Of a DNA stretch of 64,000 bases, positions 15,675 through 24,879 are shown in pieces. A program made the position numbers and the translations under genes. Positions within the stretch are counted from its first letter, which is position 1; every line of letters begins with the position of its first letter. The DNA lies in NCBI GenBank assembly GCA_035248685.1, contig DATFHF010000056.1, forward strand, positions 58,660 to 122,659, written 5' to 3'. The stretch is from Jatrophihabitans_A sp035248685. Its GTDB lineage: Bacteria > Actinomycetota > Actinomycetes > Mycobacteriales > Jatrophihabitantaceae. The notes below the pieces were generated by a model that saw only the letters and a list, made by a program, of their open reading frames with translations, made no database searches and was not told the DNA's origin.

Positions 15675-17788
15675 TGGCCGGCCGTGGGCTGAGCCTGCTG
15701 GTGCAACCGGACCAGTGGGCGCGCTGCGTACACGACCAAACCGCGTTGCTGCCGGACGGCGGGGTGGAGCTGAGCTGGCTGGATCCGGTGCCGGCGAACA
15801 GCTGTGTCGAGCTACCCACGCATGCCGGGCTGGCCTTCGACCGCTGGTGCCGGGCTTACCGCAGCCGACCGGAGACCGGCCGGGTGGAGGTCAGCCAGCG
15901 CACGTCCAACCAGACCGGCCAGACCGACAAGCTGGCCTGCCCCGGACCGCTACGGTTCCCGGCCGGCCTGGCGGTGGATCGTCGGCAGCGGCTGTACCTG
16001 GCCGAGACCGGTGCCGGCCTGGTGCACGTCATCGACCTATGGGCGCAGCGGTTGCTACGCCGGATCGCGATCGGTTGCGGTCGTCCGATCGACGTCGCGC
16101 CGGACTGCGGCCGGGCGATCGTGCTGACCAGCGCGCCGGCGCTGGTGCTGATCGACGGCCGGCGCGGCCCGGTGCCCGGGCCGGCGCTGGTCCGTCCCTG
16201 CTACCCAGGCGGCCTGGTGGCGTGCCGGATTGCCGCCGGTCCGCTGGTGCTCTGGCGGGCTGCCGACGGCCGCGGTGCGCTGGCCCGGCCGGACGGCACC
16301 GTGCTGCTCGAACTGGACGGGGCTACCGATCTGGATCGCAACGCCACCGGCGAGCTGGTGCTCGGCGCGCCCCCGGGCGCGGCGCTGCGCCGGTTCCAAC
16401 TCACCGGGGACGCGCTGACCGAGCTGGAACCGGTGGAGGCACTGGGCTACGACGGCGGCGCGGTTTGTTACGCACCGGACGGCCGGATCGCGTTCACCAC
16501 CCCGGCCGGCTACGGCTGGACCTCCGGGTCGGCCGCCAAGCACCTGACCGAAGGCTCGGTGATCAGCTACCGGCTGGACAGTGGCGGCTACCGGACCCGG
16601 TGGGGACGGCTGTTCCTGGAGGCCTGCCTGCCGGCCGGCACCGAGGTGCAAGCGCGATTCGTCACCACCGACGACGACCTGAACCCGGATCCGGTACCGG
16701 CCGCGCCGCCGGCCCGCGGGGCTCGGGCAGTACCCGACCCGCAGGCCACCCCGCCGCTGGTGCCGCAGCACCTGCTGTCGGCCGCGGCCGACACCGAGGC
16801 CAATTCGGTGTACCGCCGGCCGAGCGGTTCCGAGCGGCCCTGGTTGCCGGCCACCGACAGCACCGGATTTGCCAGCTATGAGACACCGGTGCTGGCCGCA
16901 CCCGGCCGCTACCTCTGGGTGCAGCTAATCCTGCGCGGCACCGAGCGGGTCAGCCCGCGAGTGCGCGCGCTGCGGGTCGAGCGGCCCGGCCACGCGCTGC
17001 TGAACGCCCTGCCGCGCAGCTGGTCGCGCGATGACGGTGACGCCGACTTCCTGCAACGGATGCTCGCCCCGGCCGAAGGCATCCTGCACGAGCTGGACGA
17101 GTGGGCCGACCGTCGGGCGGTGCTGGTCGACCCGCGGGCCACCCCGTCCTCGGCACTGGACTGGCTGGCTAGTTTCGCCGCGTTGGTGCTGGACCAGCGC
17201 TGGCCCGAGTCGGCGCGGCGAACCCTGGTCGCCGAGGTGTACCAGCTGTATCGGCGGCGCGGCACCAAGGCGGCGCTGTTGCGGATCCTGGCGATTTACC
17301 TGGGCTACCCGCCGCAACTCATCGAGTCCTGGCAACTGCGGGGGCTGGCCGGCGCGGTGCTCGGCACCCGGCCGGGCGCGATCCAGCCGCCGGCGGTCGG
17401 CGGCTCGTCCGCCCAAACCGGCAGTCTCGGCCGGTTCATGGTCGGCGGCGCGCGGCCCGGCCTGACCGGCTACTCCGCCTCGGCGCACCGGTTCAGCTTG
17501 CTGCTGCGTGGCGAGCTGACCGGTGAGCAGCGCAGCGTGGTGCAGGCGATCCTGGACGGGCACAAGCCGGCGCACACCCTGGTCGAGATCTGCGAGCTCG
17601 GTGCCGGCATGCGGATCGGCGAGCGGTTGCGGCTGGACCTGACCTCTTACGTCGGACCGGGCACCGGTTGGGGGCCGGCCATCGTGGGCCAGGTACTGAT
17701 CGGTGGGGACGGCGTGGTCGGGCTACCCGCGGTCGGCAGCCGGCTGGGCGAAGGCTCGGCCACGGTCGGGCAGGTGAGGGTCGGATGA
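15674..17788 (+). CDS. gpI-like tail/baseplate protein with N-terminal beta-propeller-like region
   Basis: Start taken at ATG 15674 with GGAGGTG just before it; 704 residues. Residues about 90-280 carry repeated propeller-like strands (LRFPAGLAVDRRQRLYLAE, GLVHVIDL, GRPIDVAPDCGRAIVL). Residues about 430-560 match the TIGR02242-type tail domain (LLNALPRSWSRDDGDADFLQRMLAPAEGILHELDEWADRR, DWLASFAALVLDQRWPESARRTLVAEVYQLYRRRGTKAALLRILAIYLG). The extreme C-terminus is Gly/Val-rich. In actinobacterial eCIS this partner of the gpJ-like protein completes the wedge. The propeller part could display a binding surface, as no separate tail-fibre gene is seen. Confidence 0.82.
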   Translation: MAGRGLSLLVQPDQWARCVHDQTALLPDGGVELSWLDPVPANSCVELPTHAGLAFDRWCRAYRSRPETGRVEVSQRTSNQTGQTDKLACPGPLRFPAGLAVDRRQRLYLAETGAGLVHVIDLWAQRLLRRIAIGCGRPIDVAPDCGRAIVLTSAPALVLIDGRRGPVPGPALVRPCYPGGLVACRIAAGPLVLWRAADGRGALARPDGTVLLELDGATDLDRNATGELVLGAPPGAALRRFQLTGDALTELEPVEALGYDGGAVCYAPDGRIAFTTPAGYGWTSGSAAKHLTEGSVISYRLDSGGYRTRWGRLFLEACLPAGTEVQARFVTTDDDLNPDPVPAAPPARGARAVPDPQATPPLVPQHLLSAAADTEANSVYRRPSGSERPWLPATDSTGFASYETPVLAAPGRYLWVQLILRGTERVSPRVRALRVERPGHALLNALPRSWSRDDGDADFLQRMLAPAEGILHELDEWADRRAVLVDPRATPSSALDWLASFAALVLDQRWPESARRTLVAEVYQLYRRRGTKAALLRILAIYLGYPPQLIESWQLRGLAGAVLGTRPGAIQPPAVGGSSAQTGSLGRFMVGGARPGLTGYSASAHRFSLLLRGELTGEQRSVVQAILDGHKPAHTLVEICELGAGMRIGERLRLDLTSYVGPGTGWGPAIVGQVLIGGDGVVGLPAVGSRLGEGSATVGQVRVG

Positions 17789-19398
17789 CCGATCTGCACA
17801 TCGCGCTGCTGTCGGCGACCAGCACCGCCGAGGACGAGCCGCGGGTCCGCCGGCTGCTCGCCCGGGTCACCGAGCACCGGCTGGCCCCGGTGCTGGACGG
17901 CCTGGATCTGCCGGCCGGCGAGTGGTGCATCCGCCGGTTGGACGTGCCGCTGCCGCTGACCGACCGGCAGGCCGACGGGACGGTTGAGCTGGCCTGGGCG
18001 CAGGCGCTGGCCGCCGCCCTGCGCGAGGCGCTGAAGGTGGGCTCGGACGCCGGCGTGCTGCACTACCGGCGGCCGACGGCCGCGCTGACCGACCTGCTCG
18101 CCGCCCTGGCCACCGGCCGCACCGAGCGGGTGTGGGCCTGGCGCCAGCTGGGCCTGCTGCAGGCCGGTGACCCGGACCCGGCCGGCATGCCGGTGGCCGC
18201 CGCGCTGACCGCGCTGCGCCGGCGACCGGCAGAGGCGCTGCCGGCGCTGATCGCGGCCGGCCGTACGGTCGGGATCGCCGCGCTGCATCGGCTGCTCGGA
18301 CCGGCCGGCTGGAACGACCTGGCCCGGTTGGTAGTCGCGAGCAGGGGCGGTGATTCGGCGCTGGCCATTCCGCCGGACGAGGCGATGGTCGACAGTGGGC
18401 CGCGGTTCACCGCATGGTCGCCGGGTAGCTCGGCTGGCGTGCGAGCTGACCCGGCGGACATGCCGCTGACCGCCCGCCGGTTGGCCGCCGCCATTGCCGG
18501 GCGCTCGGTGCTGGGCCAGGCTGCCACCCGGAGCCGGCTGCGCCCGGATCAGGTCACCGCCTGGGCGTGGGCCGCACTGGCCGCAGCCGAGGTGGAGCCG
18601 GCGCTGTTCGTCCGGTCGACGGTCCGGCTGGTGCTGGCGCAGCTGGCGGCCGGCTACCGCCGCGGAACGACCGCTCGTCCATCGGACATCGGCAGCCGTT
18701 CGCAGCCGGTGAGCGGAACAGAATCACCCGATTCGGACGCAGCAAAGTCCGCTGAACAGCAGGCCATGCAGCAACCAGCGGATGCTACCTTTGAGAAGTC
18801 ATCTGATCAGACATCAGACAAGCTGATAGCTCAGCCGAATAGGCGACCGGACGAACACGGCGATCGACTGATTGACGACCCGGCCGCCCCGGAACCACAA
18901 CAGCCACCGGCCGAGTACGGCTGGCCGACGGACTGGGCCGGTCTGCCGTTCTTGCTCAACACCGCCGAACCGGAGCAGTGGCTGGCCGATGAGGTGCTGG
19001 CCGGCCGGCCGTTGTTCTGGACGGTGTACCAACTCGGTCGGCGGCTGATTCCGGCCATCGGCCCGACCGATCCGGCGCTGTTCGCGCTGGCCGGCCTGGT
19101 GCCGGCCCCGGCCGGGCTGGATGAGCCGACGCCGGCCGAATCCGACCGACTCGCCGGGCACGCCGAGCGGTGGGCCAGCGTCACCGCAGCCCGGTTGGAT
19201 GAGCCCGATGCCGTCGACCCGATGGAGCTCGTGCAAGAGCTTGCGGCCCGTCCCGGCGTGGTCTTCGCCGAACCGGGTTGGATCGAGATTCACCTTGCGC
19301 TGGACGGTGTTCGGTTGGACGTCCGACGGGCCGGACTGGACGTCGATCCGGGCTGGCTGCGCTGGCTGGCAGCGGTGGTGAGGTTCGTCTATGAATGA
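17785..19398 (+). CDS. Conserved eCIS protein, tape-measure-like (CIS_TMP type)
   Basis: The ATG at 17785 overlaps the previous stop (ATGA), giving 537 residues. The N-terminus (EHRLAPVLDGLDLPAGEWCIRRLDVPLPL, AWAQALAAALREAL) and the C-terminus (PGWIEIHLALDGVRLDVRRAGLDVDPGWLRWLAAVVRFVYE) resemble the large protein that precedes the ATPase in eCIS loci and is annotated as tape measure. A 100-residue polar linker (about 295-385, rich in Ser, Gln, Asp and Pro) separates the two halves and has less biased codons than its surroundings. If it is the length ruler, the linker could set particle length. The name rests on pattern and gene order; a direct role is inferred. Confidence 0.6.
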   Translation: MTDLHIALLSATSTAEDEPRVRRLLARVTEHRLAPVLDGLDLPAGEWCIRRLDVPLPLTDRQADGTVELAWAQALAAALREALKVGSDAGVLHYRRPTAALTDLLAALATGRTERVWAWRQLGLLQAGDPDPAGMPVAAALTALRRRPAEALPALIAAGRTVGIAALHRLLGPAGWNDLARLVVASRGGDSALAIPPDEAMVDSGPRFTAWSPGSSAGVRADPADMPLTARRLAAAIAGRSVLGQAATRSRLRPDQVTAWAWAALAAAEVEPALFVRSTVRLVLAQLAAGYRRGTTARPSDIGSRSQPVSGTESPDSDAAKSAEQQAMQQPADATFEKSSDQTSDKLIAQPNRRPDEHGDRLIDDPAAPEPQQPPAEYGWPTDWAGLPFLLNTAEPEQWLADEVLAGRPLFWTVYQLGRRLIPAIGPTDPALFALAGLVPAPAGLDEPTPAESDRLAGHAERWASVTAARLDEPDAVDPMELVQELAARPGVVFAEPGWIEIHLALDGVRLDVRRAGLDVDPGWLRWLAAVVRFVYE

Positions 19399-21367
19399 GC
19401 ACCGGTTGCTGCTGGGCGCCGATCCGGGTGCCATTTCTCGCCAGCTCACCGCCGCATCGGCCGGGTTGGCGCTGACCGTCGCCGAGGTAATCGAACGGTC
19501 CACCGCAGGTGATCCGGCGTCGGTGTCGGCGTCGGCGTTCCTGCGGGACTGGGCGGCATCGGCCGAGCCGGTGCTGCCCGCAGTCGGGTTGCCGCTGGAC
19601 CTGCTGACCGAGCGGTATCGGCTGCTGGCCGCCGAGCGCGATCTCATCCTGCTGGCCGGGCTGGCCCAGGAGCACGAGGGGCTGTCCGGCACGTTGCGTT
19701 CCATGCATCCGCAGGCGCTGGCCTACCCGTCGGTCGGGCTGGCGGCACTGGTACTGGATCGGCGCGGTCATCACCGGGTGGAGCTGCGCCGGCTACTGGC
19801 CGAGGGCCGGGCGGTCAGATCCGGGTTGCTGCGGCTGGACGGCAGCGAGGCGCTGTTCGAACGCTCGATCCTGCTGGCCGACGGATTGTGGGAGGCGCTG
19901 CACGGGCTGGATGCGTTCCCGGCGGGCTTGGATCGAGTGCCCTGCCGGGCCGCTCCGCGCGGGCTGGCCGGCTGGCTTGCTGAGCCGGCGGTGGTTCAGG
20001 CAGTGCACGCGCTGCGCGACGGCCGGCCGATCACCCTGCTGGTGCGGGCCGCCGACGAGCTGGTGGCGCGCGGCCGGTGTGCCGCGCTGGCCGGTGCGGC
20101 CGGCGCCCGGCTGGTGGCCGCCCGGTGCCGTCCGGACGATGCCGGCGCGGTCCAACTGCTCGGCGCGCATGCAGGAGTCCGCGATGCCGTGCCGGTGCTG
20201 GTGGCCAAGCCGCCGGCCGACGGCGCCGGAACCGGTGCGGTCGAGCTGGCTACCGCGGACTTGCCGGGCCCGCTGCTGGTGGTCGTCCCGGCCGGTGCCG
20301 CGCTGCGCTTTCCGGCCGACCGTCCGGTGCTGTCGGTGCCGGTCAGCCCGCTCTGCCCGGCCGATCGCCGGCTGGCGTGGTTGGCGGCGTTGCCGGAGCT
20401 TTCCGAGGCGGACGCGGCCACCTTGGCCGGGCGGCACCCGCTCGACCCGGCGTTGATCGAACCGGTCGCGCTCGACGCCGAGGCCGGCCGGATGCCGACC
20501 GACCCGGCCTCGATAGCCGGCCTGATCCGGGCCCGGGCGGCGGCCAGCTTGCCGCCGGGGATCGAGGTGGTGACGCCGTCGGTGCCGTGGTCGCGACTGG
20601 TGCTGGCCGACGGCGCCGGTTTCCAGCTGCGGGACGCGGTGGCCCGGCTGGAGCACCAGGCCCTGGTGCTCGACGACTGGCGAATGCGCGAGCACGCCCG
20701 GGCCAGCCGCGGCGTCCGGCTGCTGCTGACCGGCCTGCCCGGTACCGGCAAGTCGCTGGCTGCCGAGGCGGTGGCTACCGCGGCGGCGACCGACCTGCTG
20801 CGGGTGGACGTCTCCCAGATCGTGTCCAAATGGATCGGGGAAACCGAGAAGAACCTGGCCGCCGCTTTCGACGTGGCCGAACGCACCCAGTCGGTGCTGT
20901 TGCTGGACGAGGCCGATTCGCTGTTCGGCACCCGCACCGAGATCTCCGATGCCCATGACCGCTACGCCAACCTGGAGACCGCGTACCTGCTGCAACGGCT
21001 GGATCATTTCGACGGCCTGGCGGTGCTCACCACCAACCTGCGGCACAACATCGATCCGGCTTTCGTGCGCCGGATGGACTTCGTCGTCGACTTCCCGCTG
21101 CCGGACGAACCGCGCCGGCACGAGCTGTGGCGACTGCACCTGCCGCCGGAGCGGGTCGGCCCGGACGTGGATCTGGCCGTGCTGGCCCGGCTTTACCCAA
21201 TCGCCGGCGGCTGGATCCGCAACGCGGCCATCGCGGCAGCCTTCTTCGCCGCGGCCGCCGGCGAGCAGATTTCCCAGTCCCACCTCGTCGCCGCGGTGCG
21301 GCGCGAGTACCTGAAAGCGGCGCTGCCGTGCCCGGGTGAACCTCCGAGGAGACGAGATGACAGCTGA
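19391..21367 (+). CDS. AAA+ ATPase of the eCIS (Afp15/Pvc15 type)
   Basis: The 658-residue protein starts at ATG 19391, inside the end of the preceding gene. Residues 1-380 are a helical N-terminal region (SAFLRDWAASAEPVLPAVGL, AVVQAVHALRDGRPITLLVRA). The AAA+ core has Walker A GLPGTGKS at about 448-455, VSQIVSKWIGETEKNLAAAF, Walker B LLLDEADSLFG at about 503-513, and the sensor/arginine-finger region HNIDPAFVRRMDFVVDFPLP. This ATPase is a hallmark of eCIS and is thought to act in particle assembly or cargo loading. The stop overlaps the next start by 11 bases. The assignment is firm. Confidence 0.9.
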   Translation: MNEHRLLLGADPGAISRQLTAASAGLALTVAEVIERSTAGDPASVSASAFLRDWAASAEPVLPAVGLPLDLLTERYRLLAAERDLILLAGLAQEHEGLSGTLRSMHPQALAYPSVGLAALVLDRRGHHRVELRRLLAEGRAVRSGLLRLDGSEALFERSILLADGLWEALHGLDAFPAGLDRVPCRAAPRGLAGWLAEPAVVQAVHALRDGRPITLLVRAADELVARGRCAALAGAAGARLVAARCRPDDAGAVQLLGAHAGVRDAVPVLVAKPPADGAGTGAVELATADLPGPLLVVVPAGAALRFPADRPVLSVPVSPLCPADRRLAWLAALPELSEADAATLAGRHPLDPALIEPVALDAEAGRMPTDPASIAGLIRARAAASLPPGIEVVTPSVPWSRLVLADGAGFQLRDAVARLEHQALVLDDWRMREHARASRGVRLLLTGLPGTGKSLAAEAVATAAATDLLRVDVSQIVSKWIGETEKNLAAAFDVAERTQSVLLLDEADSLFGTRTEISDAHDRYANLETAYLLQRLDHFDGLAVLTTNLRHNIDPAFVRRMDFVVDFPLPDEPRRHELWRLHLPPERVGPDVDLAVLARLYPIAGGWIRNAAIAAAFFAAAAGEQISQSHLVAAVRREYLKAALPCPGEPPRRRDDS

Positions 21368-22733
21368 GTGCGCGTGCTCGTGCGGTAACTGCACGGACCT
21401 GCCGGTGACGCCGTTCCAGGCGCTGCGGGTCTCCTACGGCATGCTGCTGGGCGAAGACGATTTCCGAGTGCTGATGGGAAATCCGCGCGGCAAGCAGATG
21501 CTGCACTCGTCCTGGCTGCACGGCTGCGGTGTGGTGTGGGGCTACCGGGTGTGCACCGAGGCGGCCGTCGGCGGCCCGCTGCTGCTGCGGGTCTCGCCGG
21601 GCCTCGGCCTGGACGGGCTGGGCCGGGAGGTCGAGCTCCAGGTCTCGTCCTGCCTGAACCTTCAGGACTGGCTGCGGACCTGCGACGACCCGCCGGACCA
21701 GGACGGCTGCGACAGCCGCACCGTGCATGCCTGCCTGGTAGCCGAGTTCGACTGCTGCCTGAGCAATCCGGTGCCGGCATTGGCCGACCCGTGCGATGTG
21801 AACCGGTCGCACGACTACGAGTCGCGGGTCACCGAGACCGCCCGGATCGAGCTGCGGTTGGGCCGCTGCTGCCCGCAACGCCGGCCCTACCACCGGGTGC
21901 GGGTACTGCTCGGCCTGGACGAGCTGTGGCACGACGAGGGTTGCAGCGGCGACGCCGGCTGTGCCTGCCACGACGGCGCCGGCCGGCAGGCGCTGGAAGG
22001 ACGCGAACGGGTCGCGGTGGCCGCACCGGCGGAGCGGCCACGGCTGCTGGCCCGCGAACTGCGCCGGCTGGCCGCCTGGGACGGCGCCGAGCTGGGGCCG
22101 GCCGTGGAACCGGGCACCAGCGACCCGACGCTGTTCCCGGTGCTCGAGCAGGACGCCGCGGTGGTATTGGCTTGCCTCGAGCTGGATCTGCACGATGCCG
22201 ACGGCTGCACCACCATCACCGACGTGCGGATCGACCTGGGCTGCCGGCGCACGCTGTTGCCCACCGCCACCATCTCCGAACTTTGCTGCGGACTGGCACC
22301 GGGCCTGCTGCATGCCGAGCAGGACGGCCCGGGCGATGATGCCGGTGGGCCGCGGGTGTTCGCCGACGGGGTGTCCTGGTCGGAGGACGAGCTCACCGTG
22401 GTCATCCCGGTGTCCGCGCCGCTGCTGCCGGGCTCGCTGCGGCACGCCGTCACGCTGACCTCGCTGTCGGCCCGGGGCTGGGTCGAGGAGGACCTGTCCG
22501 GCATCGGCTACGACCCCGAACTGCCGGCCATCGTGGTGTCGCTGGTCGACCGGCCGACCAACGCGCTGCTCCGGCTACGGGTCAAAGGCACCGGAACCAT
22601 GCCGGTGTACGGCGCCGACCCGCCGGTGCCGCTGGCCGGGGTCTGGGGTGGGCCACCACCGGGCAGCGCCGATGACGGTCATGACGTGCTGCTGACCTTC
22701 GCAAATCGCTCGATCGAGAATGGGGAAAGCTGA
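21357..22733 (+). CDS. Cysteine-rich conserved protein in the eCIS operon, function unknown
   Basis: I start at ATG 21357 behind GAGGAGACGAG; 458 residues. The N-terminus has a CxCxCxxC cluster (CACSCGNC, residues 5-12). More Cys pairs follow (CDDPPDQDGC, DCCLSNP, RCCPQRRPY, CSGDAGCACHDGAG), about 20 Cys in all, far above its neighbours. A conserved-looking opening block reads FQALRVSYGMLLGEDDFRVLMGNPRGKQMLHSSWLHGCGVVWGY. The following gene starts with a similar idea (NPADGLFLRSEHLNQMQTYSRELSLAVGIAGGTGVVYGY), so the two may be distant paralogues. The cysteines could bind metal or be disulphides; I recognise no enzyme family. Its place after the ATPase suggests an accessory structural or loading factor. 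Confidence 0.55.
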   Translation: MTAECACSCGNCTDLPVTPFQALRVSYGMLLGEDDFRVLMGNPRGKQMLHSSWLHGCGVVWGYRVCTEAAVGGPLLLRVSPGLGLDGLGREVELQVSSCLNLQDWLRTCDDPPDQDGCDSRTVHACLVAEFDCCLSNPVPALADPCDVNRSHDYESRVTETARIELRLGRCCPQRRPYHRVRVLLGLDELWHDEGCSGDAGCACHDGAGRQALEGRERVAVAAPAERPRLLARELRRLAAWDGAELGPAVEPGTSDPTLFPVLEQDAAVVLACLELDLHDADGCTTITDVRIDLGCRRTLLPTATISELCCGLAPGLLHAEQDGPGDDAGGPRVFADGVSWSEDELTVVIPVSAPLLPGSLRHAVTLTSLSARGWVEEDLSGIGYDPELPAIVVSLVDRPTNALLRLRVKGTGTMPVYGADPPVPLAGVWGGPPPGSADDGHDVLLTFANRSIENGES

Positions 22734-24526
22734 TGACCACGTCCATCGCGGCCGGTCAGACTGGGCAGGCCGGGCAGTCTGTGGCGGCGACCGGCAGCAG
22801 CGACTCGGTGGCCGTCAGCACGGCGACCGGCGGCATCCGGCGGCTCAACCCGGCGGACGGGCTGTTCCTGCGCTCGGAGCACCTGAACCAGATGCAGACC
22901 TATAGCCGGGAGCTGTCGCTGGCGGTCGGCATTGCCGGCGGAACCGGGGTGGTCTACGGCTACCTGCTGGGCCTGACCGGCACCGAGCTGACCGTCACGC
23001 CGGGGTTGGCCATCGACGCCGCGGGCATGCCGCTGCGCACCGGCGCGCCGGTCACCCTCCAGTTGGACGGGCTGGCCACCCCGGCCGGCCGGTTCTGGCT
23101 GGTGGAGGTGATCGCCGACCGCGCGGTGCCCTCGGACAACGAGCCGGTGTATGGCAACCTCTGCGGCGATCCGTGCTCAGGCGGTTCCATCCAGCCCTGG
23201 CTCGATGACGCGGTCCGGGTGCAGGTCAGCGCTCGGGACACGCTGCCCGGGCTGGCCTCGGTGGCCGCGGCGAACCTGGCCCGCAACTGGCTGGCTTCGG
23301 CCTACTTCGAGCAGGAACGGCGGTCCGGGCCGCCCTGGCTGATGCCTGATCAGTCAGGCGCCGTGGCCTCGATCCTGGACCAACCCTGGTCCGGCGCGCA
23401 GCCGGCGGTGGCGCCGGGCGTGCTGGGTGAGCCGGCCGGCAACGGCGTCCCGCTCGGCGTGCTGCTCCGGGTGGACGACGGCTGGCAGCTCGATGTCTGG
23501 ACCGGCCGCCGGGATCTGGACCAGACCGTGCCGCGGGCGGCCTGGGAATGGCGGCTCGGCCTGCGTCCGTGGCCGGTGTTCGTCGCCCAGGTACTTCAGT
23601 TCCAAGCCCAGCTGGCCGAACTGCCGCTGATCGGGCAGCTGGGTGAGACCGTCTTCGGCGACGCCGAGGACTTCTACGAGATTGTGGTCAAGGAGGCGCC
23701 GCGTTCCCGCAAGGCGATGCAACTGCTCTGGGAGAAGTGGCAGCAGCAGCACACCAAGCCGCTGACCGAGGGATCGCTGGTCAGCCATGGCATTGCCGAG
23801 CTGCCGCCGGCCGGCTTCCTGCCGCGGCCGACTGGCAAAAGCGCGCTGGCCGACCAGGTGCAGACGATTTTCGGACCGAACGTAAAGCTCCAGCTGCACT
23901 ACAACAGCGCGGACGCGGCGGTGCGCGCGGTCACCGAGGCCCAGCATCTGGACCGGATCCCGCTCGACCGGCCGGCTGCCAAGCCGATGGTGGACGTCTG
24001 GGTCCCGGACACCGCGGCCGACCTGCCCGCGGTATTCACCCCGTCCTACGGCTGGATCGCCTTTGCCCGCGATCGATCCGAGCCGATCGAGCTACCGGAG
24101 CCGGCCACCGAACCGGTGGAGGTCTATCTGATCGCCGCCGAGGGTGACCATCGCTTCCAGGATGCGCTCAACCAGATCATGCGCAGTCAGTCGCTGCCTG
24201 AGGGTGCCGAGCAGCTGGCCACGCTGCGCTACCCACGGGCCGAGTGGGGGGTGCCGAGTCCGGAGGACGTGGTTACCGAGCTGCGCAACAAGCTGCGTAC
24301 GGTGTTGCGCGACTCCGAACGGCGGCTGGTGGGCGTGATCGGCATCGCCCACACCGACCCGCGCCGGCCGCTGGCCGGAGCCCGAGCGGCGCTGCTGCCG
24401 GTCAGCTTCGAGTTGGACGGCATGATCCAACTGCCGTCGACAGCTGTCATCCGGCGCGACTGGCCGGAGGCGATCCTGTTGGTGACCGGCACAGCGCGGG
24501 TTGGCGAACCCGGGGAACCAGCCTGA
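22733..24526 (+). CDS. Large eCIS-operon protein of unknown function
   Basis: The ATG at 22733 overlaps the previous stop; 597 residues. After a Ser/Thr/Gly-rich leader of 35 residues comes RLNPADGLFLRSEHLNQMQTYSRELSLAVGIAGGTGVVYGYLLG, then TVTPGLAIDAAGMPLRTGAPVTL, a beta-type layout. The middle is helical (QVLQFQAQLAELPLIGQLGE, RKAMQLLWEKWQQQHTKP) and the C-terminal part is alpha/beta with FELDGMIQLPSTAVIRRDWPEAILLVTG. The phrase DGLFLRSEHL recalls the start of T6SS TssK-type baseplate proteins (GMFLxPQHF), but this is only suggestive. It is the last large gene of the operon and has no membrane segment or signal peptide. Confidence 0.5.
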   Translation: MTTSIAAGQTGQAGQSVAATGSSDSVAVSTATGGIRRLNPADGLFLRSEHLNQMQTYSRELSLAVGIAGGTGVVYGYLLGLTGTELTVTPGLAIDAAGMPLRTGAPVTLQLDGLATPAGRFWLVEVIADRAVPSDNEPVYGNLCGDPCSGGSIQPWLDDAVRVQVSARDTLPGLASVAAANLARNWLASAYFEQERRSGPPWLMPDQSGAVASILDQPWSGAQPAVAPGVLGEPAGNGVPLGVLLRVDDGWQLDVWTGRRDLDQTVPRAAWEWRLGLRPWPVFVAQVLQFQAQLAELPLIGQLGETVFGDAEDFYEIVVKEAPRSRKAMQLLWEKWQQQHTKPLTEGSLVSHGIAELPPAGFLPRPTGKSALADQVQTIFGPNVKLQLHYNSADAAVRAVTEAQHLDRIPLDRPAAKPMVDVWVPDTAADLPAVFTPSYGWIAFARDRSEPIELPEPATEPVEVYLIAAEGDHRFQDALNQIMRSQSLPEGAEQLATLRYPRAEWGVPSPEDVVTELRNKLRTVLRDSERRLVGVIGIAHTDPRRPLAGARAALLPVSFELDGMIQLPSTAVIRRDWPEAILLVTGTARVGEPGEPA

Positions 24527-24527
24527 A

Positions 24528-24728
24528 ATGGCCGGTCGGACCGCGCAGGCCGCCGTATGCATAGTCCGGGTGGAACCGCAGCCCGGTCACCTGCTGATCT
24601 CCATTACCACGAACCGATCGCTGAACCGGGAGCTGTACTCGGCCTCGGTCGAACCCACTCGCAAGTACAGCGATCCGGAAGCCGCCATCCGGGCGGTGGC
24701 CGATTTCATTCGCTCCTTCCGATCCTGA
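24528..24728 (+). CDS. Small protein at the end of the eCIS operon
   Basis: From ATG 24528, one base after the previous stop, 66 residues are encoded: MAGRTAQAAVCIVRVEPQPG, a hydrophobic strand HLLISIT, then RELYSASVEPTRKYSDPEAAIRAVADFIRSF. Codon use is normal for the genome. The tight spacing and pattern (two strands, then a helix with DPEAAIRAVADFI) make it a credible small folded protein and the last gene of the operon. I do not recognise its family. Confidence 0.6.
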   Translation: MAGRTAQAAVCIVRVEPQPGHLLISITTNRSLNRELYSASVEPTRKYSDPEAAIRAVADFIRSFRS

Positions 24729-24879
24729 ATCCATTGTTGATCATGGGTAATCCGTTGCCGCCCGCGAGTGAGTCCCTTACCCCGTTCGGTATCTGGCACC
24801 AGGTGTAGGCGCTCCATCTAGTGACACTTTGGTGACGTCGGCCTCAGTACGGTCGCCAGCAATGGACAGGGGGTTTGCC

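Noticed and set aside
19793..21394. 533-codon minus-strand frame opposite the AAA+ ATPase gene
   Set aside because: Gln/Arg/Gly-rich nonsense-like translation; the + strand frame has complete AAA+ motifs.
1..24728. Prophage interpretation of the tail genes
   Set aside because: No capsid, portal, terminase, lysis or integrase gene is present and the AAA+ ATPase plus DUF4157 protein are eCIS hallmarks.
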